Shown here: positions 39,217-51,200 of the stretch, in pieces
Position numbering within the stretch: the stretch's first letter is position 1
How the letters are laid out: every line of letters starts with the position of its first letter
Assembly: GCF_900099965.1 (NCBI RefSeq)
Contig: NZ_FNDJ01000005.1
Coordinates: 310,001 to 374,000 of the forward strand
DNA: 64,000 bases
Direction: 5' to 3'
Source of the DNA: Nonomuraea jiangxiensis
Lineage (GTDB): Bacteria > Actinomycetota > Actinomycetes > Streptosporangiales > Streptosporangiaceae
The notes under the pieces: generated by a model
What the model was told of the DNA's origin: nothing
Seen by the model: the letters and a program-made list of their open reading frames with translations, nothing else
Databases searched by the model: none
Program-made: the position numbers and the translations under genes

Positions 39217-42189
39217 TCATGTGCTGAGGTCGGGTGCGGACGGGTCCTGGGGCGGGGTGCCGAGGGAGGCGAGCCAGGCGCGGAGGTCCTCGGTGTGGAC
39301 GGTGCCGAGCTCGATGTGGATCGCCAGGGAGTGCTCCCCGTGCCGACGGGCACGATCGGGATCGCCGATCGCCTGAAAGGCCCGCCCGAGCCCGCGGTGG
39401 GCGCGGGCCTGCTCGTCCCGTTCGCCGATCTCCACGGCCAGGTCCAGTGCGGAGGTGTGCTGGGCGACGGCGTTCGCGTGGGCGCCGGCCAGGCGGTGGG
39501 CCTCGCCCAGGCCGTTCAGCACGCACACCTGCCCGTAGCGCTCGCCGAGCTGCCGGAACAGGGCCAGGGCCCGCTGGTAGAGGTCGAGGGCCGCTTGCGG
39601 CCGGGCCGACATCACCTGGACGTCGGCGAGGTTGTTCAGCGCGGTCGCCTCGCCGCCGACGTGGCCGAGCTCGCGGAAGATCGCCAGGGCCCGCGTGTGC
39701 CGCTCCGCCGCCGAGGCCAGGCGGCCGCACTGTACGTCCACGTCGCCCATGTTGTTCAGCGTGTTCGCCTCCCCGACCCGGTCGCCGAGCTCGCGGAACA
39801 GTTCGAGTGCCTGCTCGTGATGGCTGATGGCGGACTCCACCAGGCCCATGCGGCCCTGCAGCATGCCCAGGTTGCCCAGCGTACGGGCCTGCCCGGTGCG
39901 GTCGCCGAGCTCCCGGAAGATGGCCAGGGCCTGGGTGAAGTGCTCGGTGACCCGGTCGTGGTTGCCGAGCTGCAGGTGGACGACGCCGAGGTGGACGAGG
40001 GCGCCGGCCTCCCCGGCCAGGTCACCGGTCTGCCGGGCGGCCTGGAGGGCGTAGGAGTGCATGAGCAGGGCGTCCGTGGAGTGGCCGCCGTTGTCGAGGT
40101 AGGCGTACAGAACGGCGGCCAGCCGGGTGGCGTGGCCGGGCCGGTCCTGTTCCGCACGGGCGCACGCGGCGAGCAGGGCGGGCCGGTGGCGTTCCAGCCA
40201 CGTTCGCGCGGCGGCGGCGTCGGCGAGCGCCGGCGAGTAGGGGGTCGGCGGCCCGACCTCGGGCCGGCGATGGCGCTCGGCCGGATAGAGGATGTCCATG
40301 GCCGCGCCGGCGGTGGTCAGGTAGTGATCGAACAGCCGGGTCAGCGCGTCGCGCCGCTCGTGCTCCGCGTCGTGACGGGCGCTCAGCCAGGTGGCGTACG
40401 CGCGCAGCAGGTCGTGCGTGCCGTACCGGCCGGGCGGGGCGGGCTGCAGCAGGCTGGCCCTCGCCAGCAGGGCCAGGGTGCGCTCGGCCCACTCGGGTGA
40501 GTCGCCGGTGAGCGCCGCGGCGGCATGGGCGTCCACGTCGGGGCCGGGAGACAGGCTCAGCAGGCGGAAGGCCCGCTGCACGGGCGGCGGGAGGCGCTGG
40601 TAGGACCAGGAGAAGACGGCCCGTACCGCGGCCCGCCCGTCCCCACCGGCTTCGAGCAGGTCGAGCCGCGCCTGGTGGTCGGCCAGCTCGCCGGTCAGCT
40701 CCGCCAGCGAAGCCCCGGGCCTGGTGGTGGCGAGCTCCGCGGCCACACGCAGCGCCAGCGGCAGCCGCGCGCACTGCCCGGCCAGTACGGCCGCCGCCCG
40801 CGGCTCCGCCGCCACCCGGGCGCCGATGAGCGTGCCCAGCAGGCCGATCGCGTCGGGAAGCGGCAGCAGGTCGAGCAGGATCCGGTGGGCGCCGTACAGG
40901 GTCACCAGTCCGGGCACCGAGTCGCGGCTGGTCACGATCACCATGCAGGAGGGCGAGCCGGGCAGCAGGGGGCGGACCTGCTCGGCCGAGGAGGCGTTGT
41001 CCAGCACGATCAGCAGGCGCCGGCCACTGACCTCGGTACGGAAGCGGGCCGCCCGCTGCTCGGTGTCCGGTGGCATGAGGGGCGCGGGCACCCCCAGCGC
41101 GCCGAGCAGGGCGGCCAGTGCCTCGTGGGCCGACATGGGCGGGCCGACGTCGTAGCCGCGCAGGTTCAGGTAGAGCCGGCCGTCGGGGAAGGCGTCCTTG
41201 ACCCGGTGCGCCCAGTGCACGGCCAGCGCGGTCTTGCCCACGCCCGGGGTGCCCGACAGCGCGGAGATGATGACCGCGGTCGGGTGCTTCACCGACTCCT
41301 CCAGCAGGGCGTCCAGCTCGGCCAGCTCGGCGGCGCGGGCGGTGAAACCGCGGACGTCCAGCGGGAGCTGCTCCGGGACGACCCGGGACGGCGGCGCGGG
41401 CGGCGTGGATGGTGCCGGCGGTGTGGACGGTGGTGCGACGATCTCGTCGCGCAGCAGCGCCTGGTGCAGGTGCTGCAGCTCGGCCCCCGGCCCGGCGCCG
41501 AGCTCGTCGACCAGTCGCTCCCGGAAGGAGGCGTAGCAGGCCAGCGCCTCCGCGGTGCTGCCGGTCGCGTGCAGTGCCCGCATGAGGGCGGCGATCAGGG
41601 GCTCGGACAGGGGGTGCTCGGTCAGCAGCTCGCGCAGCCGGTGCGGGACCCGGTCCCGGCCACCGTACTGGAGCTCCAGCCCGGCCCAGTGCACGGCGAC
41701 GTCCAGGCGCTGCCGGCCCCAGCCCTCTCGCACGCGCTCCGCCCACTCCCCCTTGATCCCGGCCAGGGGGACGCCCCGCCACAGCTCCAGGGCCCCGCGC
41801 AGCAACTCCAGCCGCTCGGGTCCGGCCAGGCCGGGGTCGCGGGCCCGCTCGGCCATGCCCTTGAACCGGTGCAGGTCGATGCGTTCGGGCTCGACCCGTA
41901 GCAGGTAGCCGTTCGCCTGCCGCGGCACGGACGCCGCCGTACCGCCGTCCCCGGCACCGGCGTCGCTCAGCAGGCGGCGGAGGCGGGTGATGTGCGCGTG
42001 CAGCGCCCGGCGCGCCCCGTCAGGCGGCCCGTCGCCCCACACCCGGCCGATCAGCGTCTCGGCCGACACCTGCCGCCCGGCGTCCACGGCCAGCGCCGCC
42101 AGCACGCTTCGCCGCTGAGGTGGTCCGATGTCCACCGCGCCGGCATCCGTCTCCAGCTCCACCGGACCGAACAGCCGGAATCCGAGCAC
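39217..42189 (-). CDS. SARP/AfsR-type regulator (BTAD, NB-ARC, TPR)
   Basis: A large 990-residue regulator. An OmpR-like winged helix (residues 1-95, with GPPQRRSVLAALAVDAGRQV) and the BTAD domain (about 100-250) make the SARP part. An NB-ARC ATPase follows, with the P-loop SGTPGVGKTALAVHW and RRLLIVLDNA as Walker B. The C-terminal third has at least six TPR repeats of the FRELGDRxGxAxxLxNLG type. AfsR-like proteins activate secondary metabolism or differentiation genes, and ATP binding and TPR contacts tune activity. The GTG at 42189 is preferred; the ATG at 42237 would add 16 residues. A SARP-like direct repeat upstream suggests autoregulation. It diverges from the EF-Tu paralogue gene. Confidence 0.93.
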   Translation of the reverse strand: MLGFRLFGPVELETDAGAVDIGPPQRRSVLAALAVDAGRQVSAETLIGRVWGDGPPDGARRALHAHITRLRRLLSDAGAGDGGTAASVPRQANGYLLRVEPERIDLHRFKGMAERARDPGLAGPERLELLRGALELWRGVPLAGIKGEWAERVREGWGRQRLDVAVHWAGLELQYGGRDRVPHRLRELLTEHPLSEPLIAALMRALHATGSTAEALACYASFRERLVDELGAGPGAELQHLHQALLRDEIVAPPSTPPAPSTPPAPPSRVVPEQLPLDVRGFTARAAELAELDALLEESVKHPTAVIISALSGTPGVGKTALAVHWAHRVKDAFPDGRLYLNLRGYDVGPPMSAHEALAALLGALGVPAPLMPPDTEQRAARFRTEVSGRRLLIVLDNASSAEQVRPLLPGSPSCMVIVTSRDSVPGLVTLYGAHRILLDLLPLPDAIGLLGTLIGARVAAEPRAAAVLAGQCARLPLALRVAAELATTRPGASLAELTGELADHQARLDLLEAGGDGRAAVRAVFSWSYQRLPPPVQRAFRLLSLSPGPDVDAHAAAALTGDSPEWAERTLALLARASLLQPAPPGRYGTHDLLRAYATWLSARHDAEHERRDALTRLFDHYLTTAGAAMDILYPAERHRRPEVGPPTPYSPALADAAAARTWLERHRPALLAACARAEQDRPGHATRLAAVLYAYLDNGGHSTDALLMHSYALQAARQTGDLAGEAGALVHLGVVHLQLGNHDRVTEHFTQALAIFRELGDRTGQARTLGNLGMLQGRMGLVESAISHHEQALELFRELGDRVGEANTLNNMGDVDVQCGRLASAAERHTRALAIFRELGHVGGEATALNNLADVQVMSARPQAALDLYQRALALFRQLGERYGQVCVLNGLGEAHRLAGAHANAVAQHTSALDLAVEIGERDEQARAHRGLGRAFQAIGDPDRARRHGEHSLAIHIELGTVHTEDLRAWLASLGTPPQDPSAPDLST

Positions 42190-42246
42190 ACCGTCACCCC
42201 GATCTCGGGAGCACCGATACCTTCTGGGACACCCCATCACATCGGC

Positions 42247-42264
42247 GACAACATACTGACAACA
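42247..42264. promoter_or_regulatory. SARP-style direct repeat in regulator/tuf region
   Basis: GACAACA occurs at 42247-42253 and again at 42258-42264, separated by four bases, so the period is 11. The match extends one more base. Heptamer repeats with 11-base spacing on one DNA face are the known binding pattern of SARPs. The site is 58 bases upstream of the GTG of the SARP gene. Confidence 0.55.
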
Positions 42265-42347
42265 TTCCGCCTGCCTCGCCAGGTCCAAGATTTTCACAGG
42301 ACGCCGGCGGCTCACGGGGGTGCACGGTCGCCGCGCTCCGGTAGAGG

Positions 42348-42387
42348 CGCCCCGGCGGCGGCACCAGCCCGTGCCGCCGCCAGGGCG
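42348..42387. terminator. Strong stem-loop in the SARP/tuf divergent region
   Basis: Arms GGCGGCGGCAC (42354-42364) and GTGCCGCCGCC (42371-42381) pair perfectly around a six-base loop. After one mismatch the pairing continues with CGCCC/GGGCG. A terminator-like structure in a divergent promoter region is unexpected; it may act as an attenuator or insulate the two units. No other gene is seen in the 627-base gap. Confidence 0.6.
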
Positions 42388-42742
42388 GGTCGCGTCTTCG
42401 GCGCTGCTCCACATGCGCCGGTATAGATGCGCTGCTCCGCACACGGGGTTACGTCCACGGGGCCCCGGATGCGGGGGCCTCAGCCTGGGTCCACGGGCCG
42501 CCTCCCGATCGGGCCTCCCGCGGCCCCCCTCGCCGCCGCGGCTCCGGCCGGGTCGCGGCCCGCGGTCCCAGGTTGAGCGGGCGCCGGGCCGCCCGGGAAT
42601 ATTCCGTTGCCCTCCGGCGCTGATCGCCCCACTATGGTCCTCATGTTCCTGCGCGCTCGCCACACCGCACCCGCCGTGCCGGGTGCGTTCGAGCGTGCCT
42701 GCGACGGCCTGGAGCGCTGACCTCTTCCCGTAAGTCCTGAAG

Positions 42743-42782
42743 GTGACCCGGCGGGGGGAGGTGGACGACCCCGACGGGTCAC
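42743..42782 (+). promoter_or_regulatory. Leader stem-loop just upstream of tuf
   Basis: A 14-base stem with one mismatch is formed by 42743-42756 and 42769-42782. The 12-base loop contains GGAGG. The structure ends 34 bases before the tuf ATG and leaves its own Shine-Dalgarno free. Its position in the 5' leader suggests control of EF-Tu expression, by transcription attenuation or by a factor that binds the loop. Confidence 0.5.
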
Positions 42783-42816
42783 GCGAGACGACCAGGCGAT
42801 TCTGAGGGAAGGAATC

Positions 42817-43983
42817 ATGGCCAAGCAGGCCTACGTACGGAACAAGCCGCATCTCAACATCGGCACCATGGGGCATGTCGACCACGGGAAGACCACCTTG
42901 ACCGCGGCGATCACCAAGGTGCTGGCGGCGCGGGGGCAGGCCACGTACACGCCGTTCGAGCGGATCGACCGGACCCCGGAGGAGGCCTCCAGGGGGATCA
43001 CGATCAACATCTCGCACGTCGAGTACGAGACCGACACCCGGCACTACGCGCACGTGGACATGCCGGGACACGCCGACTACGTGAAGAACATGATCACGGG
43101 GGCGGCGCAGCTCGACGGGGCGATCCTCGTCGTGTCCGCGCACGACGGGATCATGCCGCAGACCAGGGAGCACGTGCTGCTGGCCAAGCGGGTCGGCGTC
43201 GAGCACCTGGTCGTGGCCGTCAACAAGGCCGACGGCGCGGACCCGGAGCTGACCGACCTGGTCGAGCTGGAGCTGCAGGACATGCTCGGCGAGCACGGCT
43301 ACCACGACGTGCCGATGGTCCGGGTGTCCGGGCTGCGCGCGCTGGAGGGCGACCCGGTCTGGACGGCGTCCGTCGAGGCGCTGCTCCAGGCGGTGGACGA
43401 GCACATCCCCGTACCGGTCCGGTACGTGGACGCGCCGTTCCTCATGCCGGTCGAGAACGTGCTGACGGTCACCGGCCGCGGCACGGTCGTCACCGGCGCC
43501 ATCGAGCGCGGCTCCGTCCGGGTCGGCGACACGGTGGAGGCCGTCGGCTTCGGCGACGGGTTCAGCGCGGTCGTCACCGGGGTGGAGACGTTCGGCAAGA
43601 CGATGGAGCGCGGCGAGGCCGGTGACAACGCCGCCGTGCTGCTGCGCGGGGTGCGCCGCGAGCAGGTGCGGCGGGGCATGGTGCTGGCCGAGCCGGGCAG
43701 CCAGCGGGCCCGTACGTCGTTCACCGCCCGCGTCTACCTGCTGACCCCCGAGGAGGGCGGGCGGAGCAGGCCGATCGCCTCCGGGTATCGGCCGCAGTTC
43801 TACCTGCGCACCACCGACGTGCCGGGCGAACTGGCCCTGTCCGGGCCGGGCCGGCCGGGCGACATGGTGGAGGCGGAGGTCGAGCTGGGCAAGGCGGTGG
43901 CGATCGAGCCCGGGCTCGGCTTCGCGATCCGCGAGGGCGGGCTGACGGTCGGCGCCGGCACGATCCTCACCGTCCCCGACTGA
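42817..43983 (+). CDS. tuf: Elongation factor Tu paralogue (EF-Tu3-like)
   Basis: A 388-residue GTPase delivering aminoacyl-tRNA to the ribosome. G1 GHVDHGKTT, switch I RGITIN, G3 DMPGH and G4 NKAD are intact, and domains 2 and 3 are complete ([19 protein letters not shown]). It is shorter and more divergent than main EF-Tu: Met replaces the usual Cys/Ala after Asp in G3, and charged residues such as DGADPEL replace family-typical ones. At positions equivalent to E. coli Gln124 and Tyr160 it has Arg (LLAKRVGV) and His (GEHGY). Those sites contact elfamycins. It matches the EF-Tu3 type of Streptomyces. The ATG follows GAGGGAAGG. It is solitary: no fusA or rps genes are adjacent, so it is not the main tuf. 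Confidence 0.93.
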   Translation: MAKQAYVRNKPHLNIGTMGHVDHGKTTLTAAITKVLAARGQATYTPFERIDRTPEEASRGITINISHVEYETDTRHYAHVDMPGHADYVKNMITGAAQLDGAILVVSAHDGIMPQTREHVLLAKRVGVEHLVVAVNKADGADPELTDLVELELQDMLGEHGYHDVPMVRVSGLRALEGDPVWTASVEALLQAVDEHIPVPVRYVDAPFLMPVENVLTVTGRGTVVTGAIERGSVRVGDTVEAVGFGDGFSAVVTGVETFGKTMERGEAGDNAAVLLRGVRREQVRRGMVLAEPGSQRARTSFTARVYLLTPEEGGRSRPIASGYRPQFYLRTTDVPGELALSGPGRPGDMVEAEVELGKAVAIEPGLGFAIREGGLTVGAGTILTVPD

Positions 43984-44023
43984 AACCCGAGTCCCACCGA
44001 AGGTCCAGCGTGCTGGGCAGGCC

Positions 44024-44050
44024 GGGGTCCCGCGAACCGCGCGGGGCCCC
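44024..44050. terminator. Bidirectional terminator between tuf and lacZ
   Basis: An 11-base stem with one wobble pair (GGGGTCCCGCG with CGCGGGGCCCC) and a five-base loop lies 41 bases after the tuf stop and just before the lacZ stop on the other strand. It is followed by a CTTTAT patch. Confidence 0.7.
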
Positions 44051-44058
44051 AGCCTTTA

Positions 44059-46911
<2,853 letters not shown>

Positions 46912-46967
46912 TCATCGATGAGTTTTGTGCCCGATATGCACGGCGCCGGTCTGCGGTACCGGGCCGG

Positions 46968-48122
46968 TCAGGCGTCGGCGCCCAGGTCGTACACGCGGCG
47001 CGCGTTCTCGGCGCCCACCATCGAGGCCACCCGTACCGCCTGCGCGAGCGACCACTCACCCTCGTCCACGAACGCGCCCAGCACCCGTTCCATCGCCCGC
47101 CGCCACAGATGCGCCCCGAGGTAGTGGAGCTCGGCCGGTCCCCAGGCGTCGGACGAGAACAGCACCTTGGCGAACGGCGCCACCTCCAGGCTCTCCGCCA
47201 CCAGCGCCGCGCTGCGCGCCCCCGAGTAGTTGAGGCCCAGTCCCACGTCGAAGTACACGTTCGGGTACGCGTGCGCCAGGAGCCCGGCATGCCGCTGATA
47301 CGGATAGCAGTGCAGCAACAGCAGCGGCACCCCGGTCGGCTCGGCCCGTTCGATCAGCCCGCGCAGCAGCAGCGGGTCCGAGCGGCGCAGGTCCACGTCC
47401 GGGTCGCCGTAGCCGATGTGGAACTGCAGCGGCAACCCCCGTTCGAGACCGGTCCAGATGAGGTGCCGCAGCAGCACGGGGTCGTCGAGCCGGCCGCCGC
47501 CCGCCGCCAGCCAGCGCCCGGCCGCCTCCGTGACCTCCTCACGGCCCGGCGGGGCAGGGTCGAAGTCGAGGCCATGCCGGTAGGCGGCGATGGTCTTGAG
47601 CCCGCGCGCCGTGCGGCTGCGCTCCCACAACTCCTCCGCGAACCGCCCGGCGAACGCCGCGGCGTCGCACCCGGTGGCGGCGACCCGCTCGGCCACGGCC
47701 TCCAGGCGGACCACCTCGTCGGCGGGCACCCCGGCGAGCTCGGCCATCCCGGACGGGCCGAGGATCTCGTCGCCGCGGTAGCCGGTCTCGACCAGGAAGT
47801 GGCCGACGCCACTGGCGCCGAGCAGCAGCCGGTTGACCTCGTCGGTGCCCAGCCTGGCACGCCTGGCCAGGTATTCCTCCGGCGCGCAGTGCGGCTCCAG
47901 CCCGAGCACGGGCGCGCAGTGGCGCAGGATGGCGTAGCCGACCTGGGAGTCGAACTGGGTCATCCACTCGGGCACAGGCCGGTCGGACTCGGTGATCATC
48001 TCCTCGAAGGCCTTGCGTGACAGGTCCTTCGCCGAGGCCCCGTGCACGTGGTGGTCGACCAGCGGCAACGCCTCGACGGCCCGTACGAGTCCGGCGGGCA
48101 CCAGGTCGAGCTCAGCGGACAT
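46968..48122 (-). CDS. Amidohydrolase-superfamily protein (FluG-N-terminal-like)
   Basis: A 384-residue metal-dependent hydrolase. VDHHVHG (His25-x-His27) gives the first metal ligands, LQFHIGYGD and LLLLHCYPY the strand 5/6 histidines, and LFSSDAWGP the strand 8 Asp. This is the arrangement seen in the N-terminal domain of FluG and in related amidohydrolases. Reaction unknown. The start is placed at the ATG at 48122 with weak Shine-Dalgarno; an upstream start at 48140 is possible. It could be cotranscribed with lacZ. Confidence 0.85.
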   Translation of the reverse strand: MSAELDLVPAGLVRAVEALPLVDHHVHGASAKDLSRKAFEEMITESDRPVPEWMTQFDSQVGYAILRHCAPVLGLEPHCAPEEYLARRARLGTDEVNRLLLGASGVGHFLVETGYRGDEILGPSGMAELAGVPADEVVRLEAVAERVAATGCDAAAFAGRFAEELWERSRTARGLKTIAAYRHGLDFDPAPPGREEVTEAAGRWLAAGGGRLDDPVLLRHLIWTGLERGLPLQFHIGYGDPDVDLRRSDPLLLRGLIERAEPTGVPLLLLHCYPYQRHAGLLAHAYPNVYFDVGLGLNYSGARSAALVAESLEVAPFAKVLFSSDAWGPAELHYLGAHLWRRAMERVLGAFVDEGEWSLAQAVRVASMVGAENARRVYDLGADA

Positions 48123-48217
48123 CGGCGGGCCCCCAAGCACTCACGAGCGATTTGTCCTCCCCCCGTCACCCCGGTCCGTACCCGCGCCCCGGGCGCGGTG
48201 AACACCCGCGAGGCGGA

Positions 48218-48249
48218 GCCCCGCGGGACGGTGAGCCGTCCCGCGGGGC
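48218..48249 (-). terminator. Perfect 14-bp terminator after phosphodiester glycosidase gene
   Basis: Arms GCCCCGCGGGACGG and CCGTCCCGCGGGGC pair completely around a TGAG loop, 14 bases after the stop at 48263 on the minus strand. No U-tract follows. This is the most perfect hairpin in the window. Confidence 0.85.
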
Positions 48250-48262
48250 CCGGCGGAGAGGG

Positions 48263-51200
48263 TCAGGCGGCGGCCCTGGCGGCGATCGCCACCTGCGCCT
48301 GCCGCCTCACGCCGCTGACCGTGACGGCCACCGTCACCGTGCCCTTGCGCAGCGCCGTCAGCGTGCCCGTGGCCGGGTCGAGCACGGCGACGTCCCACGG
48401 TTTGGCGGTCAGGCGGCTGCCGATGTGCAGGTTCGGCGAGCCCGACCACGTCACCGAGACCGGGTAGGCGGCCGGCACCGTCCGGCCGCCCTGCTTGACC
48501 GCGGCCGTCACCGTCGCGGGCGAGCCGACGCGGACCGAGGCCGGGACGGTGAGCGTCAGGTCGTCCACGTGCGGGCGCACCTGCGTACCGATCCACTCGG
48601 GCGCGTCGGCGAACCAGTTACGCCTGACCTGCTCGGCCTCGGACTTCGAGACCGGGTCGACGCCCCACAGCGACCAGCCGGTGAAGCCGCCGTCGTCGGG
48701 AGCTGTGGCCGGGGTCTTGGCGGAGTTGCCGTTGACGAAGTACGGCACCGCGTCCACCCGGCCGGCGTGGAAGGTCCCCACGTGCGCCCCGATGTAGGCG
48801 GCGCCCTTGCCGGTCGCGCGCTGGAAGTCGGCCAGCCAGCCCTCCACCAGCGCGGCCTCCTTGCGGTCGCCGAGCTGGCTGGCCTTGGCGGGCAGGGGGT
48901 CGCGCGGCGGCACGTGGAACAGCACCGCGACCGACCCCACCTTCGGGTCCTCGGCCGCCTTGTCCAGCTCCGAACGCAGCATGGCCACCTGGTCGAAGCC
49001 GCCGCCCCGCAGGTTCAGTCGCGAGGTGTCCAGGGTGACGAAGCGGGTGCCCTTGTGGTCGAACGTCCGGTACGTGTCGCCGAAGACCGCCCTGAAGTTG
49101 TCGATCGCGCCGCCCATGACCTCGTGGTTGCCCGGAATGTAGTGGTATTCCAGCTTCCCGCCGAGCTCCTCGTCGAGGACCTTCTTGGCCAGCGCGAAGT
49201 CCTCAGGCGACGCCTCGTCCACCAGGTCACCGTTGATCACCAGGAAGTCCGGCTTGGCCGCCCTGATCTCCTGGAGCGTGCGGCGCGCGTTCCTGACCAG
49301 GTCGCTGTCCGGGGCCCGGGCCACGAACTGCGCGTCCGACATGACCGCGAACCGCCACGGCATCTTCCCCACCTCCGCCTTGACCACCGGGTCGGCGACC
49401 TCCGGCACGGCGGGCGGCGACACCGACGGCGGCACCTTGGCGACCAGGCCGTCGATGAGGATCTCGTTGGTGTACGAGACGGCGGCCTTGGTCTCGGCCA
49501 CGTAGAACCGGCGCAGCTTGAGCGGGTGGTTGATGCCCGCCGGCACCGGGAACTCGACGTAGCGCCAGGCGGTCCACGTCATGTACGGCCCGCGCAGGAT
49601 CTGCGACTGCCCGAGCGCGTCGTAGAACTCCAGGCTGGGCCACTCCCCCTTGCCGGTGGAGTTGATCCAGAGCCCGAACGCCTGCGGCTGCCCGTCCACC
49701 TCGATCTGCCGCGGCGGGCTGGCGTAGGCCGCCCGGGTGCCGGTGGAGGTGGTGAAGTCGTAGGACAGCTTGAGCCCGCCGCCGCTCTGGCCGGGCGCGG
49801 CGGCCAGCGAGCCGGTGGCGCGGGCGGCGGCGAAGGTCCACGAGCCCGCGTCCTCGAAGTCGGCGACCGGCTTGGTCTCCAGGCCGACGGTCACCGGGAC
49901 GGCGGTGCTGATCTTGCCGACCTTGGCGGTGATCAGCCCGGAGGCGGTGGCCTGCCTGGCCTTGACGGTGAAGTAGCCCTCCTCGGCGGCGGTCACCTCG
50001 AACAGGTTCCGGTCGTAGTCGAGCGTGAGGTCGCCGGGCTCGATGGGCGCGGAGTTGCCGTTGCGGTCGTAGCCGACCACGCCGAACGTCGCGGTCCCGT
50101 TCACGCCCTGCATGCCGAGCCGGTCGGAGGTGGTGCCGAGCCGCTCCAGGGGCTGCAGGACGGTCAGGTCGAGGCTGCCCTTGGCCTTGCCGCGCGAGGC
50201 GGTGACGGTGGCCGGGCCGGGCACCAGGGCGTGGAACCTGCCGTCGCGGATGACGCCGTGCACCGCCGGGGTCGACCGCCAGGAGGGGGCGCCGGCGGCG
50301 GGGCCGTACGTCTCGTCGTACCCGGCGGCGGTGAGCCTCCTCGTGAGGCCGGGGAAGACGCGGTCGGGACGGCCACCGGGGACGGGCCCGATTCCGGGCG
50401 CCTTGGCCGGGTCGGTGGCGGTCTCCAGCCAGAAGCCCTTGAGCTTGCCGCTGCCCTCGGGCGCGTAGAGCGCCAGGCCGTTGGGCACGTGCCGCTCGCC
50501 GCCGTCGGAGGGGCTGTTCTCCACCTGGACGTCGGCGGAGCCGGGCTCGCGGGCGAGCATGGTGGACGAGCCGCCGCCGTCGAGGTTGAGCGCGTTCGCG
50601 GCGCCGAGCTCGATCATCATCTGGGCCAGCTCGTTGAGGGTGACGCCACGGCTGTCGACCTGGCGGCCGTCCACGGTCAGGAGGTACATCTCGCGGCCGT
50701 CGGCGGAGAACCCGACGGCGGTACGGGGGTGCGCGGCCGTGTCGGTGGAGTTCTGTACGACGCCGTCCTTGACCAGCACCCAGTTGCCGCCGATGGCCGC
50801 CTTGACCGTGCCGCCGTCGGAGGGCTTCGGCTGGTACTTCACGTCCACGCGGTCGCCGGGCTTCAGCGCGGCCAAGCTGGCGGCGCCGGCGTCGCGGCCG
50901 AGCAGGATGGAGGTCCCGGCGGGGATGGGGCCGGTGCCGGCGGCCGTGCGTACCTCGGTGACCACCCCGTCCACCAGCACGGCCTCGGCGACGGACGTGG
51001 CGCCCTCGACGGCGCGGGCCCGGTTGTAGGAGCCCCACAGCGGCGTGAAGAGCCCGACGCCGCCGCGCTGGATGATCTGGTTGAACTGGGTGAGCGCGAT
51101 CGGCGCGCCGCCAGCCGGCGTGGCGCTGCCCTCGAAGTACATCTTGAGCACGCGCCCGACGCCGTCGCCGGTGACCGCGACGGCGTTCTCGTGCCCGGAG

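Noticed and set aside
42643..42720. 25-codon ORF (MFLRARHTAPAVPGAFERAC...) upstream of tuf
   Set aside because: It has no Shine-Dalgarno and no recognised relatives; it may be chance. Left as unproven.
42761..42805. GTG-initiated 14-codon ORF starting in the loop of the tuf leader hairpin
   Set aside because: The GGGGGGA before it is too close to the start to be a normal Shine-Dalgarno; no other support.
42190..43404. N-terminal extension of the SARP frame far upstream
   Set aside because: The extra 400 residues are antisense to tuf; the SARP winged helix begins just after the GTG at 42189.
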